A DNA stretch of 64,000 nt from Hyphomicrobiales bacterium (GTDB lineage: Bacteria > Pseudomonadota > Alphaproteobacteria > Rhizobiales > Xanthobacteraceae): contig JADJPN010000001.1 of the NCBI GenBank assembly GCA_016713235.1, forward strand, positions 186,001 to 250,000, written 5' to 3'. A program made the translations under genes and the position numbers. Below the pieces are notes generated by a model that worked only from the letters and a program-made list of their open reading frames with translations, was not told the DNA's origin and searched no databases. Shown here in pieces: positions 9,099-17,421 of this stretch (its first letter is position 1; every line of letters starts with the position of its first letter).

Positions 9099-9506
9099 TC
9101 AGCGCGGCTTGGGCGAGACGGTTTCGCCGTCCTCTTTCGTGAAACTCGCCACCGGACTGTCCAGCAGATCAAACACGGCCTCCGATGGACGGCACAGTTT
9201 CGCGCCGCGCTTCGTCACAACGATTGGGCGGTTGATCAGGACCGGATGCGCCAACATGAAATCGAGCAGCTCGTCGTCGCTCCATTTCAGGTCGTCCAGG
9301 CCGAGGCCTGCGTAGGGCGTGCCCTTTTCGCGCAGCAGATCGCGCACGGAAATGCCCATCGCCGCGATCAGGGATTTCAGCGTTTCACGGTCCGGGGGCG
9401 TTTTCAGATATTCGACGATCTCCGGCTCCTCTCCGCTCGCACGAATGATCGCGAGCGTGTTGCGCGAGGTGCCGCAGGACGGGTTGTGATAGATCGTGAC
9501 GCTCAT
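9099..9506 (-). CDS. arsC: Arsenate reductase, glutaredoxin-dependent ArsC family
   Basis: The 135-residue protein matches E. coli plasmid-type ArsC nearly end to end. It has the catalytic cysteine in NPSCGTSRNTL (residues 8-18), the ISVRDLLR segment, the basic substrate loop HPVLINRPIVVT and LCRPSE. These enzymes reduce arsenate to arsenite with glutathione and glutaredoxin in the cytoplasm. No arsenite efflux gene or ArsR regulator is adjacent, so a role in detoxification is inferred from family only. The ATG at 9506 overlaps the stop of panE by 4 bases, so the two genes are translationally coupled, though their functions are unrelated. Confidence 0.93.
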   Translation of the reverse strand: MSVTIYHNPSCGTSRNTLAIIRASGEEPEIVEYLKTPPDRETLKSLIAAMGISVRDLLREKGTPYAGLGLDDLKWSDDELLDFMLAHPVLINRPIVVTKRGAKLCRPSEAVFDLLDSPVASFTKEDGETVSPKPR

Positions 9507-10510
9507 GACCGTGCCATCCCCGCGATCTGTTCGGGCGTCAGAAACACGCCGGTCTGTTCGATCCGTTTGATGTGCTCCACGATCGCGCGGTTGATCGGCG
9601 TCGGATAGCCGATCTTCTCGCCGAGGCGCACGAACTCTCCGTTCAGATAATCGATCTCGGTCGGCTGCTTGCGCAGAATGCTTTGCAGCGTCGATGTCAT
9701 CGTGTTCATTTCGTCGACGCGGCCGAGATTTTTGCGCAGGATCGCTTTGCAAAAAAATTCCGGCATCCGCATCATGATCGAGAACAATTTGACCGGCGCG
9801 CCGGGCATGTCGATCAGCGGAATGCGCGCGGCACGCACGACGCCGAACGACTCTCTAACCTGTGCGACCGCGAAGGAAGCTACGCCCGGATGATTGACGC
9901 ATTCGTTGAGCGGCTTTCCGCTCAGCGCCTGCAAGCTATTGGTAAGCGCATTAATGACGAGCTTCGACCACATCGCGCCCTCGATCTGCGGCGTGTCAAA
10001 CACGGGCGAGACCAACTCGAACAGCACGTCCATCTCCGCCAAAGCGTGGCGCCGTTCCTCGGGCACGGCACCGAGCACGGTGGTGCCGATGCGGTTATAG
10101 CGAACCGTGCCGGGCTCGAGCGCCGAGGAATTCAGCATCAAGGTCGCGGTGATCGGCTCCTGCCCAAGTTCCGCGAGTACGATTTCCCGCGCACGCACGC
10201 CGTTCTGCGTGGTCACCACGGTCGCGTTGCCCAGCGAGCCTTTATGCGTGCGCAGCGCCGGTGCGAGATCCTGCGTCTTCATCGTGAAGACCACGAATTC
10301 GGTACCGGGCGGAATTTCCGCACCGACCTTCGGCATGACGTGAAAATCGCCAGCAAGCCCGCTCGCACGCAAACCGGACCCGCGTAACGCTTCGACCCGC
10401 TCTGGGCGCACAACCAGCGTTACGTCTTCGCCTGCGCGTGTCCAGATCGCCGCGAGCAGGCTTCCGATCGCACCCGCGCCGATGATGGAAATTCCTGGTT
10501 TTGTGATCAT
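9503..10510 (-). CDS. panE: 2-dehydropantoate 2-reductase (ketopantoate reductase family)
   Basis: This 335-residue protein has the N-terminal dinucleotide-binding fold GAGAIGS (about residues 11-17) of the ApbA/PanE family, the TMKTQD segment with the expected lysine near residue 78, and MWSKLVINALTN near residue 190 holding the catalytic lysine. The family reduces ketopantoate to pantoate with NADPH for coenzyme A synthesis. Several paralogues exist in alphaproteobacteria, some of unknown substrate, so the pantothenate role is likely but not proved. It is the first gene of a two-gene unit with arsC. Confidence 0.85.
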   Translation of the reverse strand: MITKPGISIIGAGAIGSLLAAIWTRAGEDVTLVVRPERVEALRGSGLRASGLAGDFHVMPKVGAEIPPGTEFVVFTMKTQDLAPALRTHKGSLGNATVVTTQNGVRAREIVLAELGQEPITATLMLNSSALEPGTVRYNRIGTTVLGAVPEERRHALAEMDVLFELVSPVFDTPQIEGAMWSKLVINALTNSLQALSGKPLNECVNHPGVASFAVAQVRESFGVVRAARIPLIDMPGAPVKLFSIMMRMPEFFCKAILRKNLGRVDEMNTMTSTLQSILRKQPTEIDYLNGEFVRLGEKIGYPTPINRAIVEHIKRIEQTGVFLTPEQIAGMARS

Positions 10511-10585
10511 GAAAAAATTTCGAGCCCCGCGGACAATCCGCGATGCTCATCGTGACGGCAACCTATCGAAAGAGAAGCGGCGGCG

Positions 10586-11359
10586 CTATTGCCAGAAGAA
10601 CAGGCTGCGCTTCTCCTGCTGCGGCTGCACCCTCGCCGCCCGCGGCGGCGGCGGACAGACACGCGCGGTCTTGTCCTTCACCGCTTTCAGCGTATCGGGG
10701 TCCGGCGACTTCGGATCGAACTTGGTCTGCGCGTGTTTGTTGAACGAAACCAGCGCCTGCTGTGAAGCCGTGGTCCATTCGGCGGTACCGGTAGGTCCGC
10801 AGCCGACTCGTCTCAACTCTGCATTCAAGTGCGTGATGGTGACAGGCATTTCGCGCTCGACGAATTGCTTGCGCTGCATGCGCGCAAGCTCGGCGTGGAA
10901 GCCTTCCGGATAGCGCTCAAGATAAAGATCCATCGCCTCGGTCGTGCCGGTTGCCAGCGCCAGCACATAGTCGCGCCGCGCATCGTAATCGCTATCGTCT
11001 GCGGCAGTAGTGTCGGTCGATTCAGTGCGAACCGGCTGCGCGTTCACGGCGTCGATACGAACCGGCTCTGCAATCTCAGCGATCTGGACCGGCTGCGCGA
11101 CCTGCTCGTTCGAAACGAAAATGCTACCCGACGGCACTTCCGCGCGAGAGCGGAACGACGACGAATTCGAGACCAACGCGAACACCGCCGCGACACCCGC
11201 CAGCACTACAATCGCAACAATGCCGCGCAGCGTACCGACCACCGGCACCTGTCCCTGCGCCGGCGACGTCTCCGAACGCATAAGGCTTTGCGACGATTGC
11301 TTCGCCGCGCGCCTTCTCGGTTTTGTCCGGGAGGTATTCTTTTTGACGTTTGAAGGCAT
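10586..11359 (-). CDS. Kinase-less membrane protein carrying the kinase-associated C-terminal domain
   Basis: This 257-residue protein has a very basic N-terminus (about residues 1-40), one transmembrane helix (about 43-63), an acidic/Thr-rich linker and then the two modules found at the end of kinase 1: RRDYVLALATGTTEAMDLYLERY (about 128-150) and a domain with ELRRVGCG (181-188), FNKHAQTKFD (206-215) and RVCP (233-236). It has no kinase domain, so it is an orphan of the same family, possibly a partner or decoy for the kinases' exported part. The start at 11359 follows a weak GAGTAGGTG Shine-Dalgarno-like stretch. A longer in-frame extension upstream has no coding character. Confidence 0.72.
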   Translation of the reverse strand: MPSNVKKNTSRTKPRRRAAKQSSQSLMRSETSPAQGQVPVVGTLRGIVAIVVLAGVAAVFALVSNSSSFRSRAEVPSGSIFVSNEQVAQPVQIAEIAEPVRIDAVNAQPVRTESTDTTAADDSDYDARRDYVLALATGTTEAMDLYLERYPEGFHAELARMQRKQFVEREMPVTITHLNAELRRVGCGPTGTAEWTTASQQALVSFNKHAQTKFDPKSPDPDTLKAVKDKTARVCPPPPRAARVQPQQEKRSLFFWQ

Positions 11360-11681
11360 GGCCGCACCTACTCGCTTTACTAAACATAGCCAGCGCAATC
11401 CCCGGTTGGAGTGTACCGCGTGGGAAACCGGAGTCATGCAGCGACGGCGGACTGACACGCAGAAAGCGGAAGGTCCTCGGATACCGCCCGGTGGGAATCC
11501 GCTCATTGCATCAGAAGCTTCCGCTTTCGGGAGCTGCAGCAAACAAACAACAAGTAGCGCCAAAAAATTATTCGTACCCCTCCGGCTCGGCTTCGCATTC
11601 TTCGGGTTAGGGATATGACGCGGGCACGCTTGACGGACGCGCCGCCCGTCTGTCATGAAAATAGCAAGCAAGTTCAATAGG
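11360..11681. other. Intergenic region between divergent genes
   Basis: This stretch lies between the start of the minus-strand orphan domain gene and the iron control element before bfd. It should contain the promoter of the orphan gene and the distal bfd promoter region. I see no ORF with coding character, no RNA gene and no strong hairpin. Confidence 0.4.
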
Positions 11682-11696
11682 TTAGAAAAATTCTAA
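11682..11696 (+). promoter_or_regulatory. Iron control element (Irr box) upstream of bfd
   Basis: The sequence TTAGAA-AAA-TTCTAA is a perfect inverted repeat with a 3-base spacer, matching the core of the rhizobial ICE (TTTAGAA-N3-TTCTAAA). It ends 31 bases before the TTG start of bfd. The haem-sensing regulator Irr binds ICE under iron limitation and typically represses storage genes, so this box should lower bfd expression when iron is scarce. Confidence 0.85.
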
Positions 11697-11727
11697 TCTA
11701 CCGAAATCGTTCGCAGGGGATACCGCG

Positions 11728-12024
11728 TTGATCGTCTGCTCATGCAACTGCCTGACCGAGGCACAGGTTCGCGAGTCCTGCACGCGAACCGAAGGCGCCG
11801 CGCGTTCTACATTCGAGGTCTACAAGTGCCTCGGGTGCAGCCCGAAGTGTGGCACCTGCGCGCGCACCATCCGCAAAATCATGAACGAAACGCTTGGTGC
11901 TGGTGCCTGCAATGCCTGCCCGATCGCTGCGAACAGCGCCTGCGGCGCTGCCAAGATCGCAGGCGCCCTGAGCACCGCCATCGAGCCGCTGCCGGCCGGC
12001 GCGGGCCTCGTCGCCGCCGAGTAA
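11728..12024 (+). CDS. bfd: Bacterioferritin-associated ferredoxin
   Basis: The 98-residue protein starts MIVCSCN, the Bfd signature, and supplies the four [2Fe-2S] ligands at C4, C6, C41 and C44 (CGTC). Bfd docks on bacterioferritin and passes electrons to its haem so that stored ferric iron can be reduced and released. The start codon is TTG, supported by the exact family N-terminus. The C-terminal 45 residues are Ala/Gly-rich with three extra cysteines and are longer than in E. coli Bfd (64 residues). Bacterioferritin follows on the same strand, and each gene has its own Irr-type box. Confidence 0.92.
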   Translation: MIVCSCNCLTEAQVRESCTRTEGAARSTFEVYKCLGCSPKCGTCARTIRKIMNETLGAGACNACPIAANSACGAAKIAGALSTAIEPLPAGAGLVAAE

Positions 12025-12076
12025 GTCCTTATTCCTGAACGCTTTTGGAACCTTAAGGGATCAGTTTGCGTTCTCC

Positions 12077-12091
12077 TTAGAACTATTCTAA
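12077..12091 (+). promoter_or_regulatory. Iron control element (Irr box) upstream of bfr
   Basis: TTAGAA-CTA-TTCTAA repeats the same inverted half-sites and 3-base spacing as the box before bfd. It ends 38 bases before the bfr ATG. Since bfd and bfr are only 105 bases apart, a second box implies that bfr has its own iron-controlled promoter. Confidence 0.85.
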
Positions 12092-12129
12092 TTTGCTAAT
12101 CTCATTGAATTTTCAAAGGAGCGGCCGCC

Positions 12130-12609
12130 ATGAAGGGCGATCCCAAAGTCATCGAATATCTCAACAAGGGTCTTCGCTCGGAACTCACCGCGATCAACCA
12201 GTACTGGATCCATTACCGCCTGCTGGACGACTGGGGTTATCTCGACCTCGCGAAGAAATGGCGCGCGGAATCGATCGAGGAAATGCAGCACGCGGACAAA
12301 TTCACGACCCGCATCATTTTCCTCGAAGGCTTGCCGAACATGCAGACGCTGGACCCGATCCGCATCGGCCAGAACGTCAAGGAAGTGCTGGAAGCCGACC
12401 TCAAGGCCGAATACGGCGCACGGGAGCTCTACCAGGAAGCCGCGATCTATTGCCGTGAGGTCAAAGACCTACCCTCGATGAACCTGTTCGAGGAACTGAT
12501 GACCGACGAAGAAGGCCATATCGATTTCCTCGAGACGCAGCTCGATCTGGTCGAGAAGCTCGGCCTCCAGCTTTATTCGCAGCACCATATCGGCAAGCTC
12601 GAGGACTGA
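12130..12609 (+). CDS. bfr: Bacterioferritin
   Basis: This 159-residue protein is a full-length haem-containing ferritin that assembles as a 24-mer shell storing ferric mineral in the cytoplasm. All ferroxidase ligands are in place: E18, E51, H54, E94, E127 and H130. The interfacial haem ligand M52 is also present (in EEMQHADK). A strong AGGAG lies 8 bases before the ATG. It follows bfd, its electron-donor partner, with a separate Irr-type box between them, so both should be repressed during iron limitation. Confidence 0.97.
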   Translation: MKGDPKVIEYLNKGLRSELTAINQYWIHYRLLDDWGYLDLAKKWRAESIEEMQHADKFTTRIIFLEGLPNMQTLDPIRIGQNVKEVLEADLKAEYGARELYQEAAIYCREVKDLPSMNLFEELMTDEEGHIDFLETQLDLVEKLGLQLYSQHHIGKLED

Positions 12610-12629
12610 CGTTCCCGCTTCGCAATGGA

Positions 12630-12663
12630 AAAGAAAAAGGCCGGGGCACGCTTCAGCCTTCTT
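12630..12663. terminator. Possible bidirectional terminator between bfr and the convergent kinase gene
   Basis: A weak inverted repeat (AAGGC at 12635-12639 and GCCTT at 12657-12661, with flanking A-rich and T-rich bases) lies between the two convergent stops. It could end transcription in both directions, but the stem is only 5 bp. Confidence 0.3.
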
Positions 12664-12682
12664 ATTTTAGGAATCGCCCCGA

Positions 12683-14477
12683 TCAGTTGCCGACGCAGAT
12701 TCCGCGCACGCAGATCGTGCCGCGCGGCTGGAACGCAGGCTGTTGTTGCTGCTGCTGGGGCTGTTGTTGCTGCTGTTGCGGACGCTGCTGCACCTGCCGG
12801 GGGATCGCGACACAGGCGTTGTTTTGCACGCGGAAGCCGGGACGGCAGGTCAGCGGACAGACGCGGCCGTCGCGCTCGCGCAGCGCGGCCAGCATCTGCT
12901 CATTCGGGCTGGCGTCGAACTTGGTCTTGGCGTGTTTATTGTAAAGCTCGAGCGATTTGCTCGCGCTGTCGTTCCACTCGCCATCCGTGTTCTCCGGACC
13001 ACAGCCCGCACGCTGCAATTCCGCGATCACATTGCGGGTGACTTCTTTCTGGACGCGAATCTGCTCTTGTTCGACGCGCTGCTGCTCGACCATCGCAAGC
13101 TTGGTCTTCTGCGCACGCGCGAGCGTCGCATAGAAACCTTCCGGGTGACGCGACAGGAAGAGGTCAAAGGCCTCTATCGTGTCGATCTTCTGCGCGATCT
13201 CGAAATCGCGGCGCGCTTCAGCTTCCGGATCCGGCGGTGGCAACTGCACAGCCGGTGGCGTATCGGCCTTGGGCTGCTGCATCTGCGTTTTCGGCTGCTC
13301 GACCACGGCGACCTGCTGCTGATTGGGCGTATCAACCTTGGCAGGTCTGCTTGGGATCAACCGCGACCTGCGGATCGCTGCTGCGCAACGACATCATCGC
13401 AAACGCCGAGCCCACAACCAGAAGCACGAGCGCAGCCGCGATGGCAGCCCAGCGCGCCGTGCCTGCGCGCCTGCTCTTCTCGACCTGTGCCGATGACGGC
13501 GAGATATATGACGGGTTGCGCGGGGTGGTCGCCGCGCTGCGAATGACCGCCTGCGTAGGGGCACTCGAAGACGACATGCCCTGCCAGCCGAGCGCCTGAC
13601 GGAATTCGTCGATGGAGCCTTGCCGGTCGTTGGCGCGGAACGAAAGCGCCTTCTCGATTGCCTTCGCGAACCCTTCCGGCACATGGGGCGCGGCTTCCGA
13701 AAGCGGGATCAGCGAATCGCCTTCGCCAAACGCAATCTTGCGTGCGCGTTCCTCGGTGTCAGCCGGCGGCCTGCCGGCGAGCGCACGATAGAACACGGCG
13801 CCGAGCGCATAGATATCGGCACGCGCATCCAGCGTCTCGCCTTCGCGGGTCTGCTCGGGCGGCGAATAATGCTGCTTGCCGACCATGAACGAATGCACGG
13901 TCTTCGCCTGAAGCAGCGTGCGGTTCTCGATCATTTTGATCGCGCCGAAATCGATAATCACCGGACGGCCATCCGCCGTGATCATGATGTTGTCGGGCGC
14001 GACGTCGCGGTGAATGAAATTCATCGAGTGCAGGTAATCGAGCGCATCGATCACCGGCTCGAGCATGGGACGAATCTCTTCCGCGGTCGGAAGATTTGGG
14101 CGATCCCGCAGCCACTGTTCGAAGGTTGCGCCTTCGACGTAGTCCATGAACATGTAGCCGGTGTCGTTCTCGGCGAGATAGTGGAATACCTCGACGATGT
14201 TCGGATGTTTCAGGCGGCATTGCTCGGTAGTCGAGGACTCGAAGCGCTTGAGCGCCCAGCTCACCAACTCAGTGTCGCGCTCCGCATAGATGATCTCGGT
14301 CGCGCCTTTGCGGGACGCAATGCCGCGCGGGAAGAACTCCTTGATGGCAACGCGGCGGCCAGTGACCGGGCTCTCACCTTCATAGGTGATGCCAAAGCCG
14401 CCCGCGCCAAGAACGCGGACGACGCGATAGCCGGCGATTACCGTGCCGGCTTGTAGCGCGTGCGGATCGTTACTCAT
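12683..14477 (-). pseudogene. Ser/Thr protein kinase 3, split by a frameshift after the transmembrane segment
   Basis: The first part (14477 to 13332) encodes 381 residues: a Hanks kinase with GAGGFG (24-29), K46 in VAIK, HRDVAPDN (156-163) and DFG (176-178), then a transmembrane helix near 340-363. It ends early at a TGA. The exported part continues in another frame from 13360 to 12683 (225 residues), with RRDFEIAQKIDTIEAFDLFL, ELQRAGCG, KTKFD and RVCPLTC, as in kinase 1. Joined, the product would be about 595 residues, the same length as kinase 1 (594). The frame changes near 13345-13350, where one extra A (AGACC for AGCC) would explain it. ATG at 14477 aligns with the paralogues. A TTG restart at 13360 is possible but would lack a membrane anchor. 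Confidence 0.82.
12740..12781 (-). repeat. Two tandem 21-bp units encoding a polyglutamine tract
   Basis: Two imperfect 21-base copies (12740-12760 and 12761-12781) of CAG/CAA codons encode QQQQQQP twice, near the C-terminal end of the split kinase. The unit is a multiple of three, so copy changes would alter length without shifting frame. Confidence 0.8.
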
Positions 14478-14580
14478 TTCGGGTCCATTTGATTGCACGG
14501 ATGCTAACGGAAAGGCCGCCCTGCGCAACGCACGAAACAGTCACTCCTTGGCACAAGCGCGTGATCATTCCAGTGGCTTG

Positions 14581-14597
14581 TTTGGAATAAATCTAAA
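14581..14597 (+). promoter_or_regulatory. Imperfect iron control element between kinase 3 and fbpA
   Basis: TTTGGAA-TAA-ATCTAAA matches the 7-3-7 ICE consensus at all but two positions. It lies 103 bases before the fbpA ATG and a similar distance before the divergent kinase start, so it could serve either gene. Irr commonly activates uptake genes under iron limitation, which would suit fbpA. Confidence 0.55.
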
Positions 14598-14700
14598 CTA
14601 TTGATTTCGTTTGCTTTTTTGGTGAAGTCGCGTTTTCTTGGGGCAGAAATTTCATGAAATTTACGGCCAAATCAGAGCCGGAACGCCGCCAGGAGAACTT

Positions 14701-15729
14701 ATGAACCGTCTTATTCCCAGCCTCGCGTTCGTCGCTGCCGTTACGGCAACTACGATCGCTCCCCTGCCCGCACAAGCGCAGGGCCAGGTGAACGTCTACA
14801 CCACGCGCGAGCCGAAACTCATTCAACCGCTGTTCGAGCTCTTCACCAAGAACACCGGCATCAAGGTCAATGCGATCTTCATCGAGAAGGGCATGGCCGA
14901 GCGGGTCGCGGCGGAAGGCGCCAACTCGCCCGCCGATCTCATGATGGCAGTCGATATCGGCAACGTGCTCGACGGCGTCGCGCGCGGCGTTACGCAGCCG
15001 GTGAAATCCGAAGCGCTCGCGTCCGCAATCCCGGCCAATCTTCGCGACAAGGACGGCCACTGGTTCGCACTCTCGCTGCGCGCGCGTCTCTTCTACGTCT
15101 CGAACCAGCGCGTGAAGGATAAGACGCTGACCTACGCCGACCTCGCCGATCCGAAGTGGAAAGGCAAAGTCTGCATCCGCTCCGGCAACCACCCCTACAA
15201 CACCGCGCTGATCGCCGCCTACATCAATCACTATGGTGCCGCGAAAACCGAAGACTGGCTCCGAGGCGTGAAAGCAAATCTTGCGCGCAAGGCCGCCGGC
15301 GGCGACCGCGAAGTCGCGCGCGACATTCTTGGCGGCATTTGCGACATCGGTGTTGCCAACTCCTATTACGTCGGCCTGATGCGCGGCGGCAGCAATGAAG
15401 ATCAGAAGAAGTGGGCTGCCGCGATCAATACGATCATGCCGACTTTCCCCGGCGGCGGCACGCATGTGAACATCTCCGGCGCTTCGGTTGCGAAGAACGC
15501 GCCGAATAAAGCGAATGCGATCAAGCTGCTTGAGTATCTCGTCTCGAACGAGGCGCAGGCAGCCTACGCCAAGGTCAATTACGAGTATCCGGTGCGTCCG
15601 ACCGCGCAGGTCGACCCGATTATCGCAGCCCTCGGAACGCTCAAGACCGATCAGATCGACCTCACGGTGATTGCGAAGAACCGCAAGCAGGCTTCTGAAC
15701 TGGTCGAGAAGGTCGGTTTCGACCAGTAA
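14701..15729 (+). CDS. fbpA: Ferric iron ABC transporter substrate-binding protein
   Basis: The 342-residue protein has a signal peptide (MNRLIPSLAFVAAVTATTIAPLPAQAQ, written here only as residues 1-27) and matches FbpA/AfuA/IdiA proteins, which bind free Fe3+ in the periplasm. Family marks are VNVYTTREP at the mature N-terminus, KVCIRSGNHPYN near residue 155, and paired tyrosines in NSYYVGL near 220 that ligate iron. AGGAG sits before the ATG at 14701. The permease gene follows 12 bases later. An imperfect Irr-type box upstream fits iron-responsive control. Confidence 0.92.
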   Translation: MNRLIPSLAFVAAVTATTIAPLPAQAQGQVNVYTTREPKLIQPLFELFTKNTGIKVNAIFIEKGMAERVAAEGANSPADLMMAVDIGNVLDGVARGVTQPVKSEALASAIPANLRDKDGHWFALSLRARLFYVSNQRVKDKTLTYADLADPKWKGKVCIRSGNHPYNTALIAAYINHYGAAKTEDWLRGVKANLARKAAGGDREVARDILGGICDIGVANSYYVGLMRGGSNEDQKKWAAAINTIMPTFPGGGTHVNISGASVAKNAPNKANAIKLLEYLVSNEAQAAYAKVNYEYPVRPTAQVDPIIAALGTLKTDQIDLTVIAKNRKQASELVEKVGFDQ

Positions 15730-15741
15730 GCTCCCAGACAA

Positions 15742-17421
15742 GTGACCACTTCAGTACTCCGGGCGTTTCGCGACAGCGGGACGCCCGGCTGGACACTCGT
15801 AACAATCCTTGTCGCGGTAATCGTCGTTTCGCCGATTGCCGCGCTGATCGCGATTGCGAGCGAAGGCTCCGGCGATCTGTGGCCGCAACTCGCGGCCTAT
15901 GTACTGCCATCGGCGGCTACCAATACGATCGTTCTGCTCGTTGGCGTCGGCGTGCTCGCAAGCGTCATCGGTGTTGGCACGGCATGGCTTGTCGCTACCG
16001 CGGATTTTCCCGGCCGGAAGTTTTTCGATTGGGCGCTATTACTGCCCCTCGCAATCCCGACCTATATTCTCGCTTATGTCTATCTGGACATTGTCCATCC
16101 GCTCGGACCGATTCAATCGTCGCTGCGCTGGCTATTTGGCCTGAGTAATCCGCAAGCGCTCAATTTCTTCGAAGTCAGGTCGATGGGTGGAGTAATCTTT
16201 CTCCTCGGCTTCGTGCTCTATCCTTATGTTTATCTCGCCGCGCGCGCATCCTTCCTCATGCAAAGCGCGACCGCGCTGGAAGCCGCGCGCATGCTCGGTG
16301 CAGGACGCTTCGAAACTCTATTTCGTGTGGCCCTGCCGCTTGCGCGTCCCGCCATCGTCGTCGGGGTCACGCTCGCGCTGCTGGAAGCGCTGAACGACAT
16401 TGGCGCCACCGAATTTCTCGGTGTGCGGACGCTCACCATTGCGATCTACTCGACCTGGCTTAACCGCTCGTCCCTGCCAGGCGCGGCGCAGATTTCGCTC
16501 TTCATGCTCGCGATCGTCACGCTGCTCTTCCTGATGGAGCGTTGGGCGCGCCGTCACCAACGCTTCTCGGGGATTGGAAAGCGTACACAGCCGCCGGCGC
16601 CCGTTGAATTGCATGGCGGAAAAGCATTCGCCGCATTCGCAATCTGCGCATTGCCGCTCGCAATCGGTTTTCTGGTTCCGTTTGCGTATCTCGCCAATCA
16701 GGCAGTCCGCAAGTTCGCGACCGGCGGCGTCTCGCCGATGATCTGGCGCGAGACATTCAATACGCTGCTTTACGCGGGGGTCGCGACTTTCGCGACCCTG
16801 ATGATCGGTCTTGCGGTCGCCTACACGCTTCGTACCGACAAGAGCGGCTTTGCTTCGCCCGCGAGCCGGATTGCCAGCATCGGTTATGCAATTCCCGGCA
16901 CCGTGCTTGCCGTCGGTCTGTTATGGCCGCTCGCCGCTTTCGACAATTCTATCGATGCCTTGTTCCGGCAATGGTTCGGCATTCCGACCGGCCTGATTGT
17001 TTCAGGCTCCGGCGCGGCACTCGTTTTGGCTTACACGATCCGGTTTCTCGCGATGTCGATTAACGGCCTGGAAGCGGGCTACGCGAAGATCTCCGAGAAC
17101 ATCGACCACGCCGCGCGCAGCCTCGGCGAGCGCTCGTTCGGAACGCTTCGGAAAATTCATCTGCCGATGCTGCGCCCTGCACTCGGCGGCGCGGCCATCC
17201 TTGTCTTCGTCGACTGCATGAAGGAATTGCCGGCAACGCTGATGTTGCGGCCGTTCGGCGTCGAGACACTGGCAACGCACGTCTATGCCGAAGCCGTGCG
17301 CGGAACCTACGAAGACGGCTCCATCGCTGCGATCCTGATCGTGCTCGCCGGACTGATCCCGATCGTTATGCTTGCGCGCGTGAGCCGTCCCGCCATCACG
17401 CCAAGCACGATCTCGTCTTAG
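15742..17421 (+). CDS. fbpB: Ferric iron ABC transporter permease, fused two-domain type
   Basis: The 559-residue protein has two homologous permease halves with about six helices each. Each half carries the EAA loop that docks the ATPase: EAARMLGAGRFETLFRVALP near residue 180 and HAARSLGERSFGTLRKIHLP near 455. This duplicated architecture is typical of FbpB/AfuB. The GTG start at 15742 is 12 bases after fbpA. No ATP-binding gene follows: the next gene is on the opposite strand and overlaps the 3' end by 4 bases, so the ATPase must be encoded elsewhere. Confidence 0.92.
   Translation: MTTSVLRAFRDSGTPGWTLVTILVAVIVVSPIAALIAIASEGSGDLWPQLAAYVLPSAATNTIVLLVGVGVLASVIGVGTAWLVATADFPGRKFFDWALLLPLAIPTYILAYVYLDIVHPLGPIQSSLRWLFGLSNPQALNFFEVRSMGGVIFLLGFVLYPYVYLAARASFLMQSATALEAARMLGAGRFETLFRVALPLARPAIVVGVTLALLEALNDIGATEFLGVRTLTIAIYSTWLNRSSLPGAAQISLFMLAIVTLLFLMERWARRHQRFSGIGKRTQPPAPVELHGGKAFAAFAICALPLAIGFLVPFAYLANQAVRKFATGGVSPMIWRETFNTLLYAGVATFATLMIGLAVAYTLRTDKSGFASPASRIASIGYAIPGTVLAVGLLWPLAAFDNSIDALFRQWFGIPTGLIVSGSGAALVLAYTIRFLAMSINGLEAGYAKISENIDHAARSLGERSFGTLRKIHLPMLRPALGGAAILVFVDCMKELPATLMLRPFGVETLATHVYAEAVRGTYEDGSIAAILIVLAGLIPIVMLARVSRPAITPSTISS

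Noticed and set aside
12740..12781. CRISPR-like direct repeats
   Set aside because: The repeat is two coding 21-bp units of glutamine codons without spacers.
13332..13360. Programmed +1 frameshifting as in prfB for kinase 3 (GGT followed by TGA)
   Set aside because: There is no CTTTGA-like slippery site or upstream internal Shine-Dalgarno, and several unrelated genes in the window show similar indels.
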